Made by a program: the position numbers and the translations under genes
Source of the DNA: Lachnospiraceae bacterium
GTDB lineage: Bacteria > Bacillota > Clostridia > Lachnospirales > Lachnospiraceae
Assembly: GCA_021628825.1 (NCBI GenBank)
Contig: JAJXRY010000002.1
Span: forward strand, 310,001-374,000
Direction of reading: 5' to 3'
DNA length: 64,000 nucleotides
Notes under the pieces: generated by a model
Databases searched by the model: none
What the model saw: the letters and a program-made list of their open reading frames with translations, nothing else
What the model was told of the DNA's origin: nothing
In this document: positions 1-9,200 of the stretch, piece by piece
Layout: every line of letters begins with the position of its first letter
Position numbering within the stretch: the stretch's first letter is position 1

Positions 1-684
1 TCCGCAGCAGATACTGCCGGCTGGGATTCCGTATTAAAGGATGCACAGGATGCAGGTATCCGCGTAATCTTATTTGACCGTACCATCGATGCAGATGCAA
101 GTCTTTATGAAGCATCCATCGTATCTGATATGGCAAAGGAAGGCCAGACTGCAGTTGACTGGTTAAAAGGACAGGGACTCAGCGAATATAAGATCATTCA
201 CCTTCAGGGCGTTATGGGTTCTGCAGCACAGCAGGGACGTTCCGGTGCATTGGATGAAGCAGTTGCTTCTGATGGCTGGACACTGGTAACACAGCAGACT
301 GCAGAGTGGAATGCAGAAAAAGCACAGCAGATCGTACAGTCTGTTATTGATTCCGGCGAATCCTTCAATGTAATTTATGCAGAAAATGATGATATGGCTA
401 AGGGAGCTGTAGCAGCACTTGATAAAGCAAATATTTCCCACGGTGTTGGCAAGGACGTTATTGTTATGGGCTTTGACTGCAACAAGTGGGCACTGGAAGA
501 ATTATTAAATCAGAACTGGAACTATGATGGACAGTGCAATCCTTTCCAGGCATCTTACATCGATGACATCATCAAGACACTGGAAAGTGGCGGAACCATT
601 TCCGAGAAGACCATCATCATGGAAGAAAAGGGCTTTGATGCAGCTTCTATTACCCAGGAAGATGTTGATAAATACGGTATTTAA
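1..684 (+). CDS. Sugar ABC transporter substrate-binding protein (YtfQ-like), 5' partial
   Basis: The reading frame is open from base 1, so the gene begins before the window; 227 codons are present. It is the C-terminal two thirds of a type I periplasmic-binding fold of the ribose/galactofuranose class. The segments VILFDRTID, NVIYAENDDMAKGA and IVMGFDCNKWALEELL match the hinge and ligand-binding strands of this family. It would bind a pentose or galactofuranose-like sugar outside the membrane and deliver it to the ATPase and two permeases that follow. Downstream araBAD and arabinosidase genes make L-arabinose or a short arabinoside the likely ligand (inference). A hairpin follows the stop codon, as expected when the binding protein is made in excess over the membrane parts. 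Confidence 0.85.
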   Translation, partial: SAADTAGWDSVLKDAQDAGIRVILFDRTIDADASLYEASIVSDMAKEGQTAVDWLKGQGLSEYKIIHLQGVMGSAAQQGRSGALDEAVASDGWTLVTQQTAEWNAEKAQQIVQSVIDSGESFNVIYAENDDMAKGAVAALDKANISHGVGKDVIVMGFDCNKWALEELLNQNWNYDGQCNPFQASYIDDIIKTLESGGTISEKTIIMEEKGFDAASITQEDVDKYGI

Positions 685-740
685 GGAAATATAGGGAGGG
701 TCTGACATTTTTTTGACAGATCAGAATTATAAAAATCAGG

Positions 741-798
741 GTAACTATTCAGGATTAATGTAATTGTTAAGATAACGGTAAAGCGATTGAATAGTTAC
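741..798. repeat. Short element with inverted ends GTAACTATTCA
   Basis: An 11-base sequence at 741-751 is repeated inverted at 788-798, enclosing 36 bases. The same end sequence occurs at 59742, 59866 and 63953 and, with one mismatch, at 31178. It is therefore a dispersed family rather than a one-off hairpin. Function unknown. Confidence 0.65.
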
Positions 799-803
799 AG
801 ATG

Positions 804-852
804 AATAAGCGCGGTGCAGGAAGGAGACATTCAAAGCTGCTCCGCGCTTATT
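804..852 (+). terminator. Intercistronic hairpin between binding protein and ATPase
   Basis: Perfect 11-bp inverted repeat (AATAAGCGCGG at 804-814, complement at 842-852) with a 27-base loop. There is no strong T run, so it is better read as a partial terminator or 3' RNA-stabilising hairpin that lowers expression of the downstream genes relative to the binding protein. Confidence 0.55.
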
Positions 853-879
853 ATAAAGGCAAGGAGAGTGACGGCTGCA

Positions 880-2400
880 GTGAAAGAACATATTGTTTTT
901 ACAAATGGAAAATATACATAAAAAGCTTTCCCGAGTACGTGCCCTGCAGGGAGTTGATTTTTTTCACTTTGTGAGGGTGAAATTCATGCATTGATGGGTG
1001 AAAACGGTGCCGGAAAATCTACATTAATTAAGGTATTAACCGGAGTTTATGGAAAAGAAGAGGGAAATATCTATCTGAAAGGCCATGACAAGCCGGTCAG
1101 TATCAAATCACCCCAGGATGCACAGGAGCTTGGAATCAGTACAGTATATCAGGAAATTACTCTGTGTCCGAATCTTTCTGTAGCAGAGAATATGTATATT
1201 GGAAGAACGAAGGGCTTCATGCAGAACTGGAAATCCATGAATGAAGGCGCAAACCGTATATTAAAGTCTCTGGATATTCCGACGGATGCATCGGAGCAGC
1301 TGGCAAACTGCTCGATTGCTGTCCAGCAGATGGTAGCTATTGCACGTGCAGTAGATATGGACTGCAAGGTTCTGATTCTGGATGAGCCGACCTCCTCTTT
1401 GGATGAGCAGGAGGTTGAAAAGCTGTTTAAGTTAATGCGTGATCTGAAGGCAAGAGGCGTTGGAATTATCTTTGTAACACATTTCCTCGATCAGGTATAT
1501 GAGGTATGTGATAAGATTACGGTTCTCCGCGACGGCAAGCTGGTTGGACAGTATGAAATTAAGGATCTTCCGAGAGTCCAGCTTGTTGCAAAGATGCTTG
1601 GAAAAGAGCTGGATGATATGTCATCCATCCGTGATGACGATAAGGTGTACCATGGAACCGATGCGTCTGAGAATGTTTTGGAAGCAGAGCAGCTGGTAAG
1701 TAATGCAGGAATCAAGCCGTTTGATTTTTATATAAAGAAGGGTGAGGTGAATGGATTTACCGGACTTCTGGGCTCCGGACGAAGCGAATGTGTCCGTGCT
1801 ATCTTTGGTGCAGATCATGTATCAGGCGGAACGGTGAAGATGAAAGGTAAGAAGGTAAAGATTACCAGACCGATTGATGCGATGCGTCATGGAATTGCTT
1901 ATCTTCCGGAAGACCGTAAGGTGGATGGAATCGTAGGTGACCTTTCTGTCCGTGAAAATATTATTCTGGCACAGCAGGTATTACGGGGATTCTTTAAACC
2001 CTTCTCAAAGGCAGAGGCAAATAAAATTGCAGAGGAATACATTAAGCTTCTGGATATTAAAACAGCATCTGCAGATACTCCGATTAAATCCCTTTCCGGT
2101 GGTAACCAGCAGAAGGTGATCCTTGCAAGATGGTTATTCACACATCCGGAATATCTGATTCTGGATGAGCCGACAAGAGGTATTGATGTCGGAACAAAGA
2201 TTGATATACAGAAGCTGGTATTGGATCTGGCATCAGAGGGAATGAGCGTAACCTTTATTTCTTCCGAAACCGATGAAATGCTTCGTACCTGTTCAAGACT
2301 CATCGTTATGCGTGACCGCAAGGTGGTTGGTGAGCTTACAGGAAAGGATTTAACGCAGGCAAAGATTATGAGTACAATAGCCGGAGGTGATATGGAATGA
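880..2400 (+). CDS. Sugar ABC transporter ATP-binding protein (MglA/RbsA/YtfR type), frameshifted in sequence
   Basis: Energises the importer formed with the two following permeases. It has two fused nucleotide-binding domains, as in MglA/AraG: Walker A GENGAGKST, Walker B VLILDEPTSSLD, then a second half with signature LSGGNQQKV and Walker B YLILDEPTRGID. The second Walker A is degenerate (GLLGSGRSE) and the first signature is SIAVQQM, both normal for the family. The unbroken frame begins only at 991. Reducing the 7-T run at 958-964 to five, and the 5-T run near 895 to four, restores an N terminus of about 37 residues starting at GTG 880, with AAGGAG 13 bases upstream. The start is not certain. 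The stop overlaps the next gene by four bases. Confidence 0.85.
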
Positions 2401-3458
2401 TACAGAAAGTATTTCGCAGACAGATCTTTATTCCCATAGCTGCATTATTGATTTTGGCTATTTTCAATTTAATTGCAGATCCTTCGTTCTATAAAATTAC
2501 GTTGGGTTATAACAGTGCGGGAAATCCGGTATTGTCCGGATACCTGATCACCATTCTGGATTATGGTTCAGAGCTTGCGATCCTTGCTATCGGTATGACG
2601 CTTGTTACGGCAGCTTCCGGTGGGCAGGATATCAGCGTGGGCGCAGCCATCGCAATCAGCGGCAGCGTAATCCTCAGGGTACTTTGTGGAACCAATTCAA
2701 GACCGGATACCTTACAGGCACCGATTATTGTAGCGTTCCTTATAAGCTGTGTGGTAGCAATGCTTTTTGGAGCATTTAACGGAGCGCTGGTTGCATATTT
2801 TAAAATTCAGCCTATGGTAGCGACTCTGATTCTGTATACGGCAGGGCGTTCCATTGCAGCCTGGATCAATAACAACGAGCTTCCGATTGTCAATGATGCC
2901 ACTTTTGCGGTATTCGGCGGTTTCATTCCGGGAATTCCGATTCCTACACCGGTTTTCATTGCGGCAGCGTGTATCCTCGTGACTGTATTGGTTTTGAAGT
3001 TTACGAATCTTGGACTGTATACGCAGGCAGTCGGTATTAACGAAAGCTCTTCCAGACTGAATGGTTTAAATCCGGCATTTATCAAGTTCCTGACCTTTGT
3101 AATTCTCGGACTTTGCGTGGCAGTAGCAGGACTCATCAAGGTCAGCCGTTTATCTTCCATTAACTATTCGGTAATTGCGAAGGATATTGAAATGGATGCT
3201 ATTCTCGCCGTAGCACTTGGAGGGAATGCATTAGGTGGTGGTAAGTTCAATATGACAGCATCCATACTTGGTGCTTTTGTGATCCAGTTCCTGACAACGA
3301 CCTTGTATAAATTCAATGTCCAGTCAGATGCTCTCCCTGCATATAAGGCAGTTGTTGTTATTCTGCTCGTGGTATTCAGTGCACCTGTAGTACGGGAAAA
3401 AATGGGAGAGTTCTTTAAGCGGATGAAAGCAGGAACACTGAAGAAGGAGGTACAGTAA
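2397..3458 (+). CDS. Sugar ABC transporter permease (YtfT-like)
   Basis: A 353-residue membrane protein of the BPD_transp_2 family, with hydrophobic segments throughout. The conserved loop GMTLVTAASGGQDISVGA lies near residue 80 and ALGGNALGGGKFN near residue 285, both typical of ribose/galactofuranose permeases. It starts inside the stop codon of the ATPase (ATGA overlap) and is followed after one base by the second permease, so the three are translationally linked. Two different permeases rather than one duplicated permease is the YtfT/YjfF arrangement. The substrate is inferred to be an arabinose-containing sugar from the gene neighbourhood. Confidence 0.88.
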   Translation: MIQKVFRRQIFIPIAALLILAIFNLIADPSFYKITLGYNSAGNPVLSGYLITILDYGSELAILAIGMTLVTAASGGQDISVGAAIAISGSVILRVLCGTNSRPDTLQAPIIVAFLISCVVAMLFGAFNGALVAYFKIQPMVATLILYTAGRSIAAWINNNELPIVNDATFAVFGGFIPGIPIPTPVFIAAACILVTVLVLKFTNLGLYTQAVGINESSSRLNGLNPAFIKFLTFVILGLCVAVAGLIKVSRLSSINYSVIAKDIEMDAILAVALGGNALGGGKFNMTASILGAFVIQFLTTTLYKFNVQSDALPAYKAVVVILLVVFSAPVVREKMGEFFKRMKAGTLKKEVQ

Positions 3459-3459
3459 T

Positions 3460-4485
3460 ATGAAGGCAAAAAGGAAAATGAAATTAACAGACACCAGTCT
3501 GCTGCTGTTGATTACTGTTGTTGTTTTCTTTGCAATGTATATCGGTGCAATTCTTTTTCAGGGAAAAGGCTTTTTAAAGCCGCAGACCTTCTTTAATATT
3601 TTAAATGCAAATGCTGCCCTGATTATTATTTCCTGTGGCATGAGCCTTGTGATGATTACCGGTGGAATTGATATTTCGGTAGGTGGTGTGGTAGCCCTTG
3701 TAAGTATGTGCTGCGCGGTATATCTGGATTATCATGGTGGTAATATCTTTGGAGCCATTGGTATTTCCTTATTAATCGGCCTTGGCTTTGGTCTGGTTCA
3801 GGGTTATCTTGTTGCCTATCTGGATATCCAGCCATTCATTGTTTCACTGGCGGGGATGTTCTTTGCCAGGGGAATGACAACTATCGTGAACACGAATCCC
3901 TTTAACGTAGCCAATGAACAGTTTGTGGCCTTAAAGGATACCAGAATCACAATACCCGGAATGGGATCGGTTAATAAGCTCGGAAATTACGTAAACGCAT
4001 ATATTGAAATCGGAGTGGTGGTTGCACTGCTTGTTGTAATTCTTCTGTTCTGTGTTCTTCGTTTCACGAAGTTCGGACGTAAATTCTATGCAGTCGGCGG
4101 TAACAGCCAGAGTGCCCTGATGCTCGGTATTAACGTGAAGCGTACAAAATTCATTGCCTATCTGATCTGCAGTGTGTTAGCCGGTATCGGAGGATTTGTT
4201 TACTTTATGCATGTCGGTTCCGGATCAGCATCTCATGCAAGCGGAATGGAAATGAATGCCATCGCTTCCTCCATTATCGGTGGAACGATGTTAACCGGTG
4301 GTGTCGGTAATATTATCGGAACCTTCTTTGGAGTATTGTCATTAAGTACCATTCAAAACATCGTATCCTCCGCCGGACTGGATCAGGCATGGTGGACAGG
4401 AATTACGATCGCCGCAATGCTTTGCCTGTTCCTTGTGGTACAGAGTATTGTAATGTCCAGAAAGAAGAAGCTGTCTAAGGGATAG
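3460..4485 (+). CDS. Sugar ABC transporter permease (YjfF-like)
   Basis: A 341-residue BPD_transp_2 permease and second half of the membrane channel. The family loop SLVMITGGIDISVGG is at about residues 64-78, and the repeated assembly motif IIGGTMLTGGVGNIIG at about 270. GGAGG sits seven bases before the ATG. It ends the importer operon: a terminator follows at 4568. The pair is related to but clearly different from the preceding permease, so this is a heterodimeric channel. Confidence 0.88.
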   Translation: MKAKRKMKLTDTSLLLLITVVVFFAMYIGAILFQGKGFLKPQTFFNILNANAALIIISCGMSLVMITGGIDISVGGVVALVSMCCAVYLDYHGGNIFGAIGISLLIGLGFGLVQGYLVAYLDIQPFIVSLAGMFFARGMTTIVNTNPFNVANEQFVALKDTRITIPGMGSVNKLGNYVNAYIEIGVVVALLVVILLFCVLRFTKFGRKFYAVGGNSQSALMLGINVKRTKFIAYLICSVLAGIGGFVYFMHVGSGSASHASGMEMNAIASSIIGGTMLTGGVGNIIGTFFGVLSLSTIQNIVSSAGLDQAWWTGITIAAMLCLFLVVQSIVMSRKKKLSKG

Positions 4486-4567
4486 AAACATTCGTATGCC
4501 CAACAGATACAGAGAATGACGGGATGCTTATATCAGGATAGGTTACGGATTACAAAAACAGGGATGG

Positions 4568-4610
4568 AAAGGAGTCTTCTTGCAAGTATTTACAGGAGAC
4601 TCCTTTTATT
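4568..4610 (+). terminator. Rho-independent terminator after importer
   Basis: A 10-bp stem (AAAGGAGTCT / AGACTCCTTT) with a 19-base loop is followed by a T-rich tail. It separates the transporter genes from the chemoreceptor. Confidence 0.75.
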
Positions 4611-4668
4611 TTATAATATTTATAATAGTTATGCATGAGTCAAAAATGATCAAAGGGGGAAGATTTAT

Positions 4669-6383
4669 ATGTCAGAAAAGAAGAAAGGGATAATAAAGGA
4701 ACAGAATCATAAATTAAAAAAATGTTCAGTTTTTTTAATATTGATTTCATTAATACCGTTGCTGATTGCAATTTTTGATTACAAGTCTGATGTCTGTTTA
4801 TATGACGAAAAACTATCTGGAAAAAAATGTCGAAAATACGTTATATATTGCTGCATCGAATTTGGCAAATCATTGCAGGGAAAAATGAAATTACAGTTAT
4901 GAATGCAAGTAATTTCAATGATTATATTGACAGTCTTAAGGAACAGGGAATTGAAATGGCGATCATCTTTGAAGATGTTCCCTGTGTTACTTCTGTTAAG
5001 AATGAAAATGATTATCGAATTCGTGAGATCCCTATTGGTAAGGATTTTGAGGCCGATCGCGAGATTTTGCTACAAGGATTTTATGATCAGAGTGTTTTAA
5101 TAGATCATCAGGTATATTATGGATATTTTATGCCCATTATTACTGGCGAAGAGCTTGTGGGAATGGCATTTGCGGGTGAATTACAAAACGATATTACGGA
5201 AGCCTCCAGAAATATGATTTATAAATACCTGCTTACGGCACTGATGCTTGGTATTTTGTTTGCCACGTTAATTTTGATTTTCAGCCGCTATCTTACCAGT
5301 GCCTTGAAGCGTGCCGGGAAAAATGTTGATGCTCTCTCCAGAGGTATTTTGAGACAGGAGAATGAAGCAAAAAGTGGCATACGTGAAATGAATGAACTGT
5401 TAACTTCTACACAGAATATGCAGGAAAAACTGGTAACCATTATTAGCAGTGTCAAAGAGCTGTCAATTTCTTTAGTAAATGATATTGCAAATGTAACCGA
5501 ATTAAGTGAAAATAGTAATCATAAGGCAGATAAAATCTCAGTTTCCATGAATGATTTATCGGATTCTACTCTTCTTCTGGATAATAATATTCAAAAGATT
5601 GAGGAGCAGATCATAGAAATTGAGGAAGGTGTAGCTGAAATATCGGACCGCGTTATTCGATTACAAAGCAATTCACGGAGTATGATTCAGACTAACCGCA
5701 AGGCAACGGATAGTATGAATGAAATTTATGAAGGCAGCGAACAATCTGTGAAGGCGGTTGGAGATATTGCAGAGCAAATTCGACAGACGAATTTATCGAT
5801 CGGGGAGATTGATAAAGCAGTTGAACTGATTCTTTCTATTACGGAACAGACAAAACTTCTGAGCATTAATGCTTCAATTGAAGCCGCCAGAGCCGGTGAA
5901 GCAGGAAGAGGATTCGGGGTTGTTGCAGAAGAAATCGGCAATCTTTCGGAGCAAAGTGCCCAGGGTGCGGAAATGATTAAAAATCTGGCCAAAACGATTA
6001 CAGAAAAATCTCTGGAATCTGTGCGGCTTGCAGATCAGGTTTCCGGATTGATTGTAAAGGAACAGCAGACCGTTATGGATACACAGCAGAAATATGCAGA
6101 ACATAGTATGGATCTTGATCGTTCCGTATCGGAGATTGAGGGTATTGCAGAAAAGACGATTCTTTTATCTGATCGTAAAGAGAAGATTGTAACAGGTATT
6201 CGGACGCTTACAGAGATCAGCAAGAAGAATGCCGGTCAGAATGCAAATGTAAATCAAAATATATCAGATATTATTTTAGAAATACAAAATGTAAACAGAA
6301 GATGTGAAGAAATGAACGTAATAGCGTATAAGTTGCAGAAATCTATAACATTTTTTTCACGAATAGGTTGTAGACAAAAATGA
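4669..6383 (+). CDS. Methyl-accepting chemotaxis protein, frameshifted in sequence
   Basis: Chemoreceptor signalling to the flagellar motor through CheA/CheW. Reconstructed order: an N-terminal membrane helix (residues ~17-45), an extracellular single-Cache-like sensor of about 130 residues, a second membrane helix near LLTALMLGILFATLILIFS, a HAMP-like linker and a long cytoplasmic coiled coil. The hairpin tip SINASIEAARAGEAGRGF is diagnostic. Two breaks, at the 5-T run 4772-4776 and the 5-A run 4881-4885, are each repaired by deleting one base and then give a continuous protein of about 570 residues. The stop overlaps the start of the following binding-protein gene (ATGA), suggesting the two work together. 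Confidence 0.85.
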
Positions 6384-7477
6384 AAAAAAATGTGTGTTTT
6401 TGGTATGGTATTTTTTTATAGGTGTTCTGTTATTAGGGATTAGCTGCAGTAAAAGTTTGTCACGTTCAGACAGAGAAAAACAGGAGGAAATATCTGCTCT
6501 TGAAGAATGGAATGATCAGATTGTGATCGGATTTTTCCCAACTCGGAGCAGAATCAGCCTTTCGAAGTTCAAATACAATTTCTATGAAAGAAACTTTTAC
6601 AGAGGATAAAGGATACCATCTGTATGTTGAGGATGGGCAGCAGAAGCAGGAAAACCAGATTATGGCAATCCGTACCTTTATTCAGCAGGAGGTTGATTAT
6701 ATAGTCCTGGCTCCCGTTACGGAAACGGGGTGGGATACCGTGCTGCAGGAGGCAAAAGATGCTGGAATTCCTGTAATTATCATGGATCGCCGGGTGAATG
6801 TACAGGATGAATCCCTGTACACCTGCTGGGTAGGCTCAGATTTTGGCCTTGAGGGCAGGAAGATGGCAGAATGGATTCACCAGTTTACGTTGAAAAGGGA
6901 GATCCCGCCGGAGGAGGTCCGGATTGTGAATATTCAGGGAACCATCGGTGCAACCGCACAGATTGGCCGTACAAGGGGCTTATATCAGGCTGCGAAAGCA
7001 TACGGATGGAATATTCTTGCTGAGGAAAGCGGTGATTTTACCCAGGCTAAAGGGAAAGAAGTTATGCAGTCCTTTCTCGAAGAATATCCGGAATTAAATA
7101 TGGTTTACTGTGAAAACGATAATGAAGCATTTGGCGCCATTGAGGCCATTAAGGAAGCCGGAAGAACGATCGGAACGGATATCCGGAATGGTGAAATCAT
7201 GGTGGTTTCCTTTGATGGTGTGGACGTGGATGCATTAAGCTGTGTTGCAGATGGTGAGATTTCCTGTATTGCGGAATGCAATCCGCTGCATGGTCCGTGG
7301 ATTGAGAAAATTATCCAGATGATGGAACAGGGCAGAATGCCTTCTAAATATACATATGTCGATGAGGAAATGTACTCAAATGAGGATATTGCCTCTTCCA
7401 TTACTATTAACGGAAGCAGCTATCTGATCCGGAAGGTTAATCCGGAATTACTTGTGGAGCATGAAAATATGCAGTAA
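6380..7477 (+). CDS. Sugar-binding lipoprotein (YtfQ-like), frameshifted in sequence
   Basis: A second type I sugar-binding protein. The corrected N terminus is a lipoprotein signal peptide with lipobox LLLGISCS, so it is anchored outside the membrane. The motifs NIQGTIGATAQIGR, VYCENDNEAFGAIEAIKEAG and VVSFDGVDVDALS parallel the binding protein at the window start. Breaks at the 8-A run (6383-6390) and the 5-T run at about 6533-6537 are repaired by removing two and one bases. There is no permease beside it, and it overlaps the chemoreceptor gene by four bases. It may present bound sugar to that receptor rather than, or as well as, feeding the importer (inference). Confidence 0.8.
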
Positions 7478-7517
7478 ATTATTCATGTTTATAATAAAAC
7501 ACATACAGGTTAAAAAT

Positions 7518-7551
7518 ATACAACTTGTAAGAAGAACAATACAAGTTGTAT
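7518..7551 (+). promoter_or_regulatory. Inverted repeat upstream of araA, AraR-operator-like
   Basis: A perfect 12-bp inverted repeat (ATACAACTTGTA at 7518-7529, complement at 7540-7551) with a 10-base spacer. The inner ACTTGTA/TACAAGT halves resemble the half-sites of the Firmicutes arabinose repressor AraR. It could act as an operator or as a hairpin in the leader RNA. Confidence 0.5.
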
Positions 7552-7625
7552 CCTTTAAGTAGAGGATAAAATTGTTTATTCACAGCGAAAAATGTGGATA
7601 AAATCGGAAAATTCTACTTAAAGGA
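7551..7625 (+). promoter_or_regulatory. Long-range hairpin covering the araA ribosome-binding site
   Basis: A perfect 13-bp inverted repeat: TCCTTTAAGTAGA at 7551-7563 pairs with 7613-7625, which contains most of the AAGGAGG Shine-Dalgarno (7621-7627) of araA. The loop is 49 bases. Folding would hide the ribosome-binding site. It abuts the preceding inverted repeat by one shared base. Confidence 0.55.
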
Positions 7626-7637
7626 GGTTATTTTTTT

Positions 7638-9136
7638 ATGTTACAGAAAAAAAGAGTACAAGTTTTTGGTTTTGCACAGGTTCACAGGATTTATATGGAG
7701 ATGAATGTCTGCGTAAAGTAGCAGAGCATTCCCACAAGATTGTTGAGGGATTGAACCAGTCCGGTATCTTACCTTATGAAGTGGTATGGAAGCCGACCCT
7801 TATTACCAACGCATTGATCCGTAAGACCTTTGAAGAAGCCAACATGGATGAAACCTGTGCCGGTGTGATTACGTGGATGCATACCTTTTCTCCTGCAAAG
7901 TCCTGGATTATCGGATTGCAGGAATATCGTAAACCGCTTCTTCATTTACATACCCAGTTTAATGAAGAGCTTCCTTACGACTCTATAGATATGGATTTTA
8001 TGAATGAAAACCAGTCTGCACATGGTGATCGTGAGTATGGTCATATCGTAACCCGCATGCGGATCGAAAGAAAGGTTGTTGTCGGACACTGGGCAGATCC
8101 TGTTGTAGCAGGAAAGATTGCATCCTGGATGCGTACCGCAGTCGGTATTGTAGAAAGCAGCCATATTCGGGTGATGCGTGTTGCAGATAATATGCGTAAT
8201 GTTGCGGTTACTGAAGGTGATAAGGTAGAAGCACAGATTAAGTTCGGTTGGGAAGTGGATGCTTATCCGGTTAATGAGATTGCGCAGGCTGTGGATGCAG
8301 TATCCGAAGCAGATGTAAATACTCTGGTAGAAGAGTATTATGATAAGTATGAGATTTTACTGGAAGGCAGGGATGAGAAGGAATTCCGTAAGCATGTAGC
8401 GGTTCAGGCACAGATTGAAATCGGCTTTGAACGTTTCTTAGAGGAAAAGAACTATCAGGCCATCGTCACTCATTTCGGAGATCTTGGTGCCTTGAAGCAA
8501 CTTCCGGGACTTGCGATCCAGCGTCTGATGGAAAAGGGCTATGGATTTGGTGCAGAAGGTGACTGGAAGGTTGCTGCCATGGTGCGTCTGATGAAGATTA
8601 TGACCGGAGATTTAAAGAATCCGAAGGGAACCTCCATGTTGGAGGATTATACCTATAATCTGGTTAAGGGTAAGGAAGGAATTCTGGAGGCGCATATGCT
8701 GGAAATCTGTCCAAGTATTGCAGAGGGACCGATCAGCATTAAGTGCAATCCATTAAGCATGGGTGACCGTGAGGATCCGGCAAGACTGGTATTTACCTCC
8801 AAGGAAGGCCCGGGCATTGCCACTTCCTTAATTGATTTAGGAAATCGTTTCCGTTTGATTATAAATGATGTAGAATGTAAGAAAGTAGAGAAGCCGATGC
8901 CCAAGCTTCCGGTTGCAACGAACTTCTGGACTCCGAAGCCGGATATGTACACCGGTGCAGAAGCATGGATCCTTGCAGGAGGAGCGCATCATACGGCATT
9001 CACCTATGATCTTACGGCAGAGCAGATGGGTGACTGGGCCGCAGCGATGGGCATTGAAGCGGTCTACATTGATGAGGACACAAAGATCCGTGACTTTAAA
9101 CGTGACCTGATGCTTGGCGAGGTATTCTATAAGTAG
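7638..9136 (+). CDS. araA: L-arabinose isomerase, frameshifted near 5' end
   Basis: Converts L-arabinose to L-ribulose in the cytoplasm, the first step of bacterial arabinose use. About 498 residues, the normal family length. Recognisable segments include VITWMHTFSPAKSWI, LLHLHTQFNEELPYDSIDMD and MNENQSAHGDREYGH, with the metal- and substrate-binding Glu/His residues of AraA. ATG 7638 follows a strong AAGGAGG. The frame breaks near 7660: five Ts where three give the expected VWFCTGSQDLYG, after which the rest is intact. Followed by araB and araD. Expression is probably controlled through the paired inverted repeats upstream. Confidence 0.95.
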
Positions 9137-9200
9137 GCACTAAGAAAAACAAGCGACTGCGAAGCAGGCATTTGTGTCAAAATTACAAGGAGGTATTACA

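Noticed and set aside
958..964. Programmed frameshifting at poly-T/poly-A slippery runs
   Set aside because: The same pattern occurs in more than 20 unrelated housekeeping genes with no stimulatory structure; sequence error is simpler.
7518..7551. Reading the araA upstream repeat as a plain terminator
   Set aside because: It has no T run and no gene ends close enough upstream to need it; operator or leader hairpin fits better.
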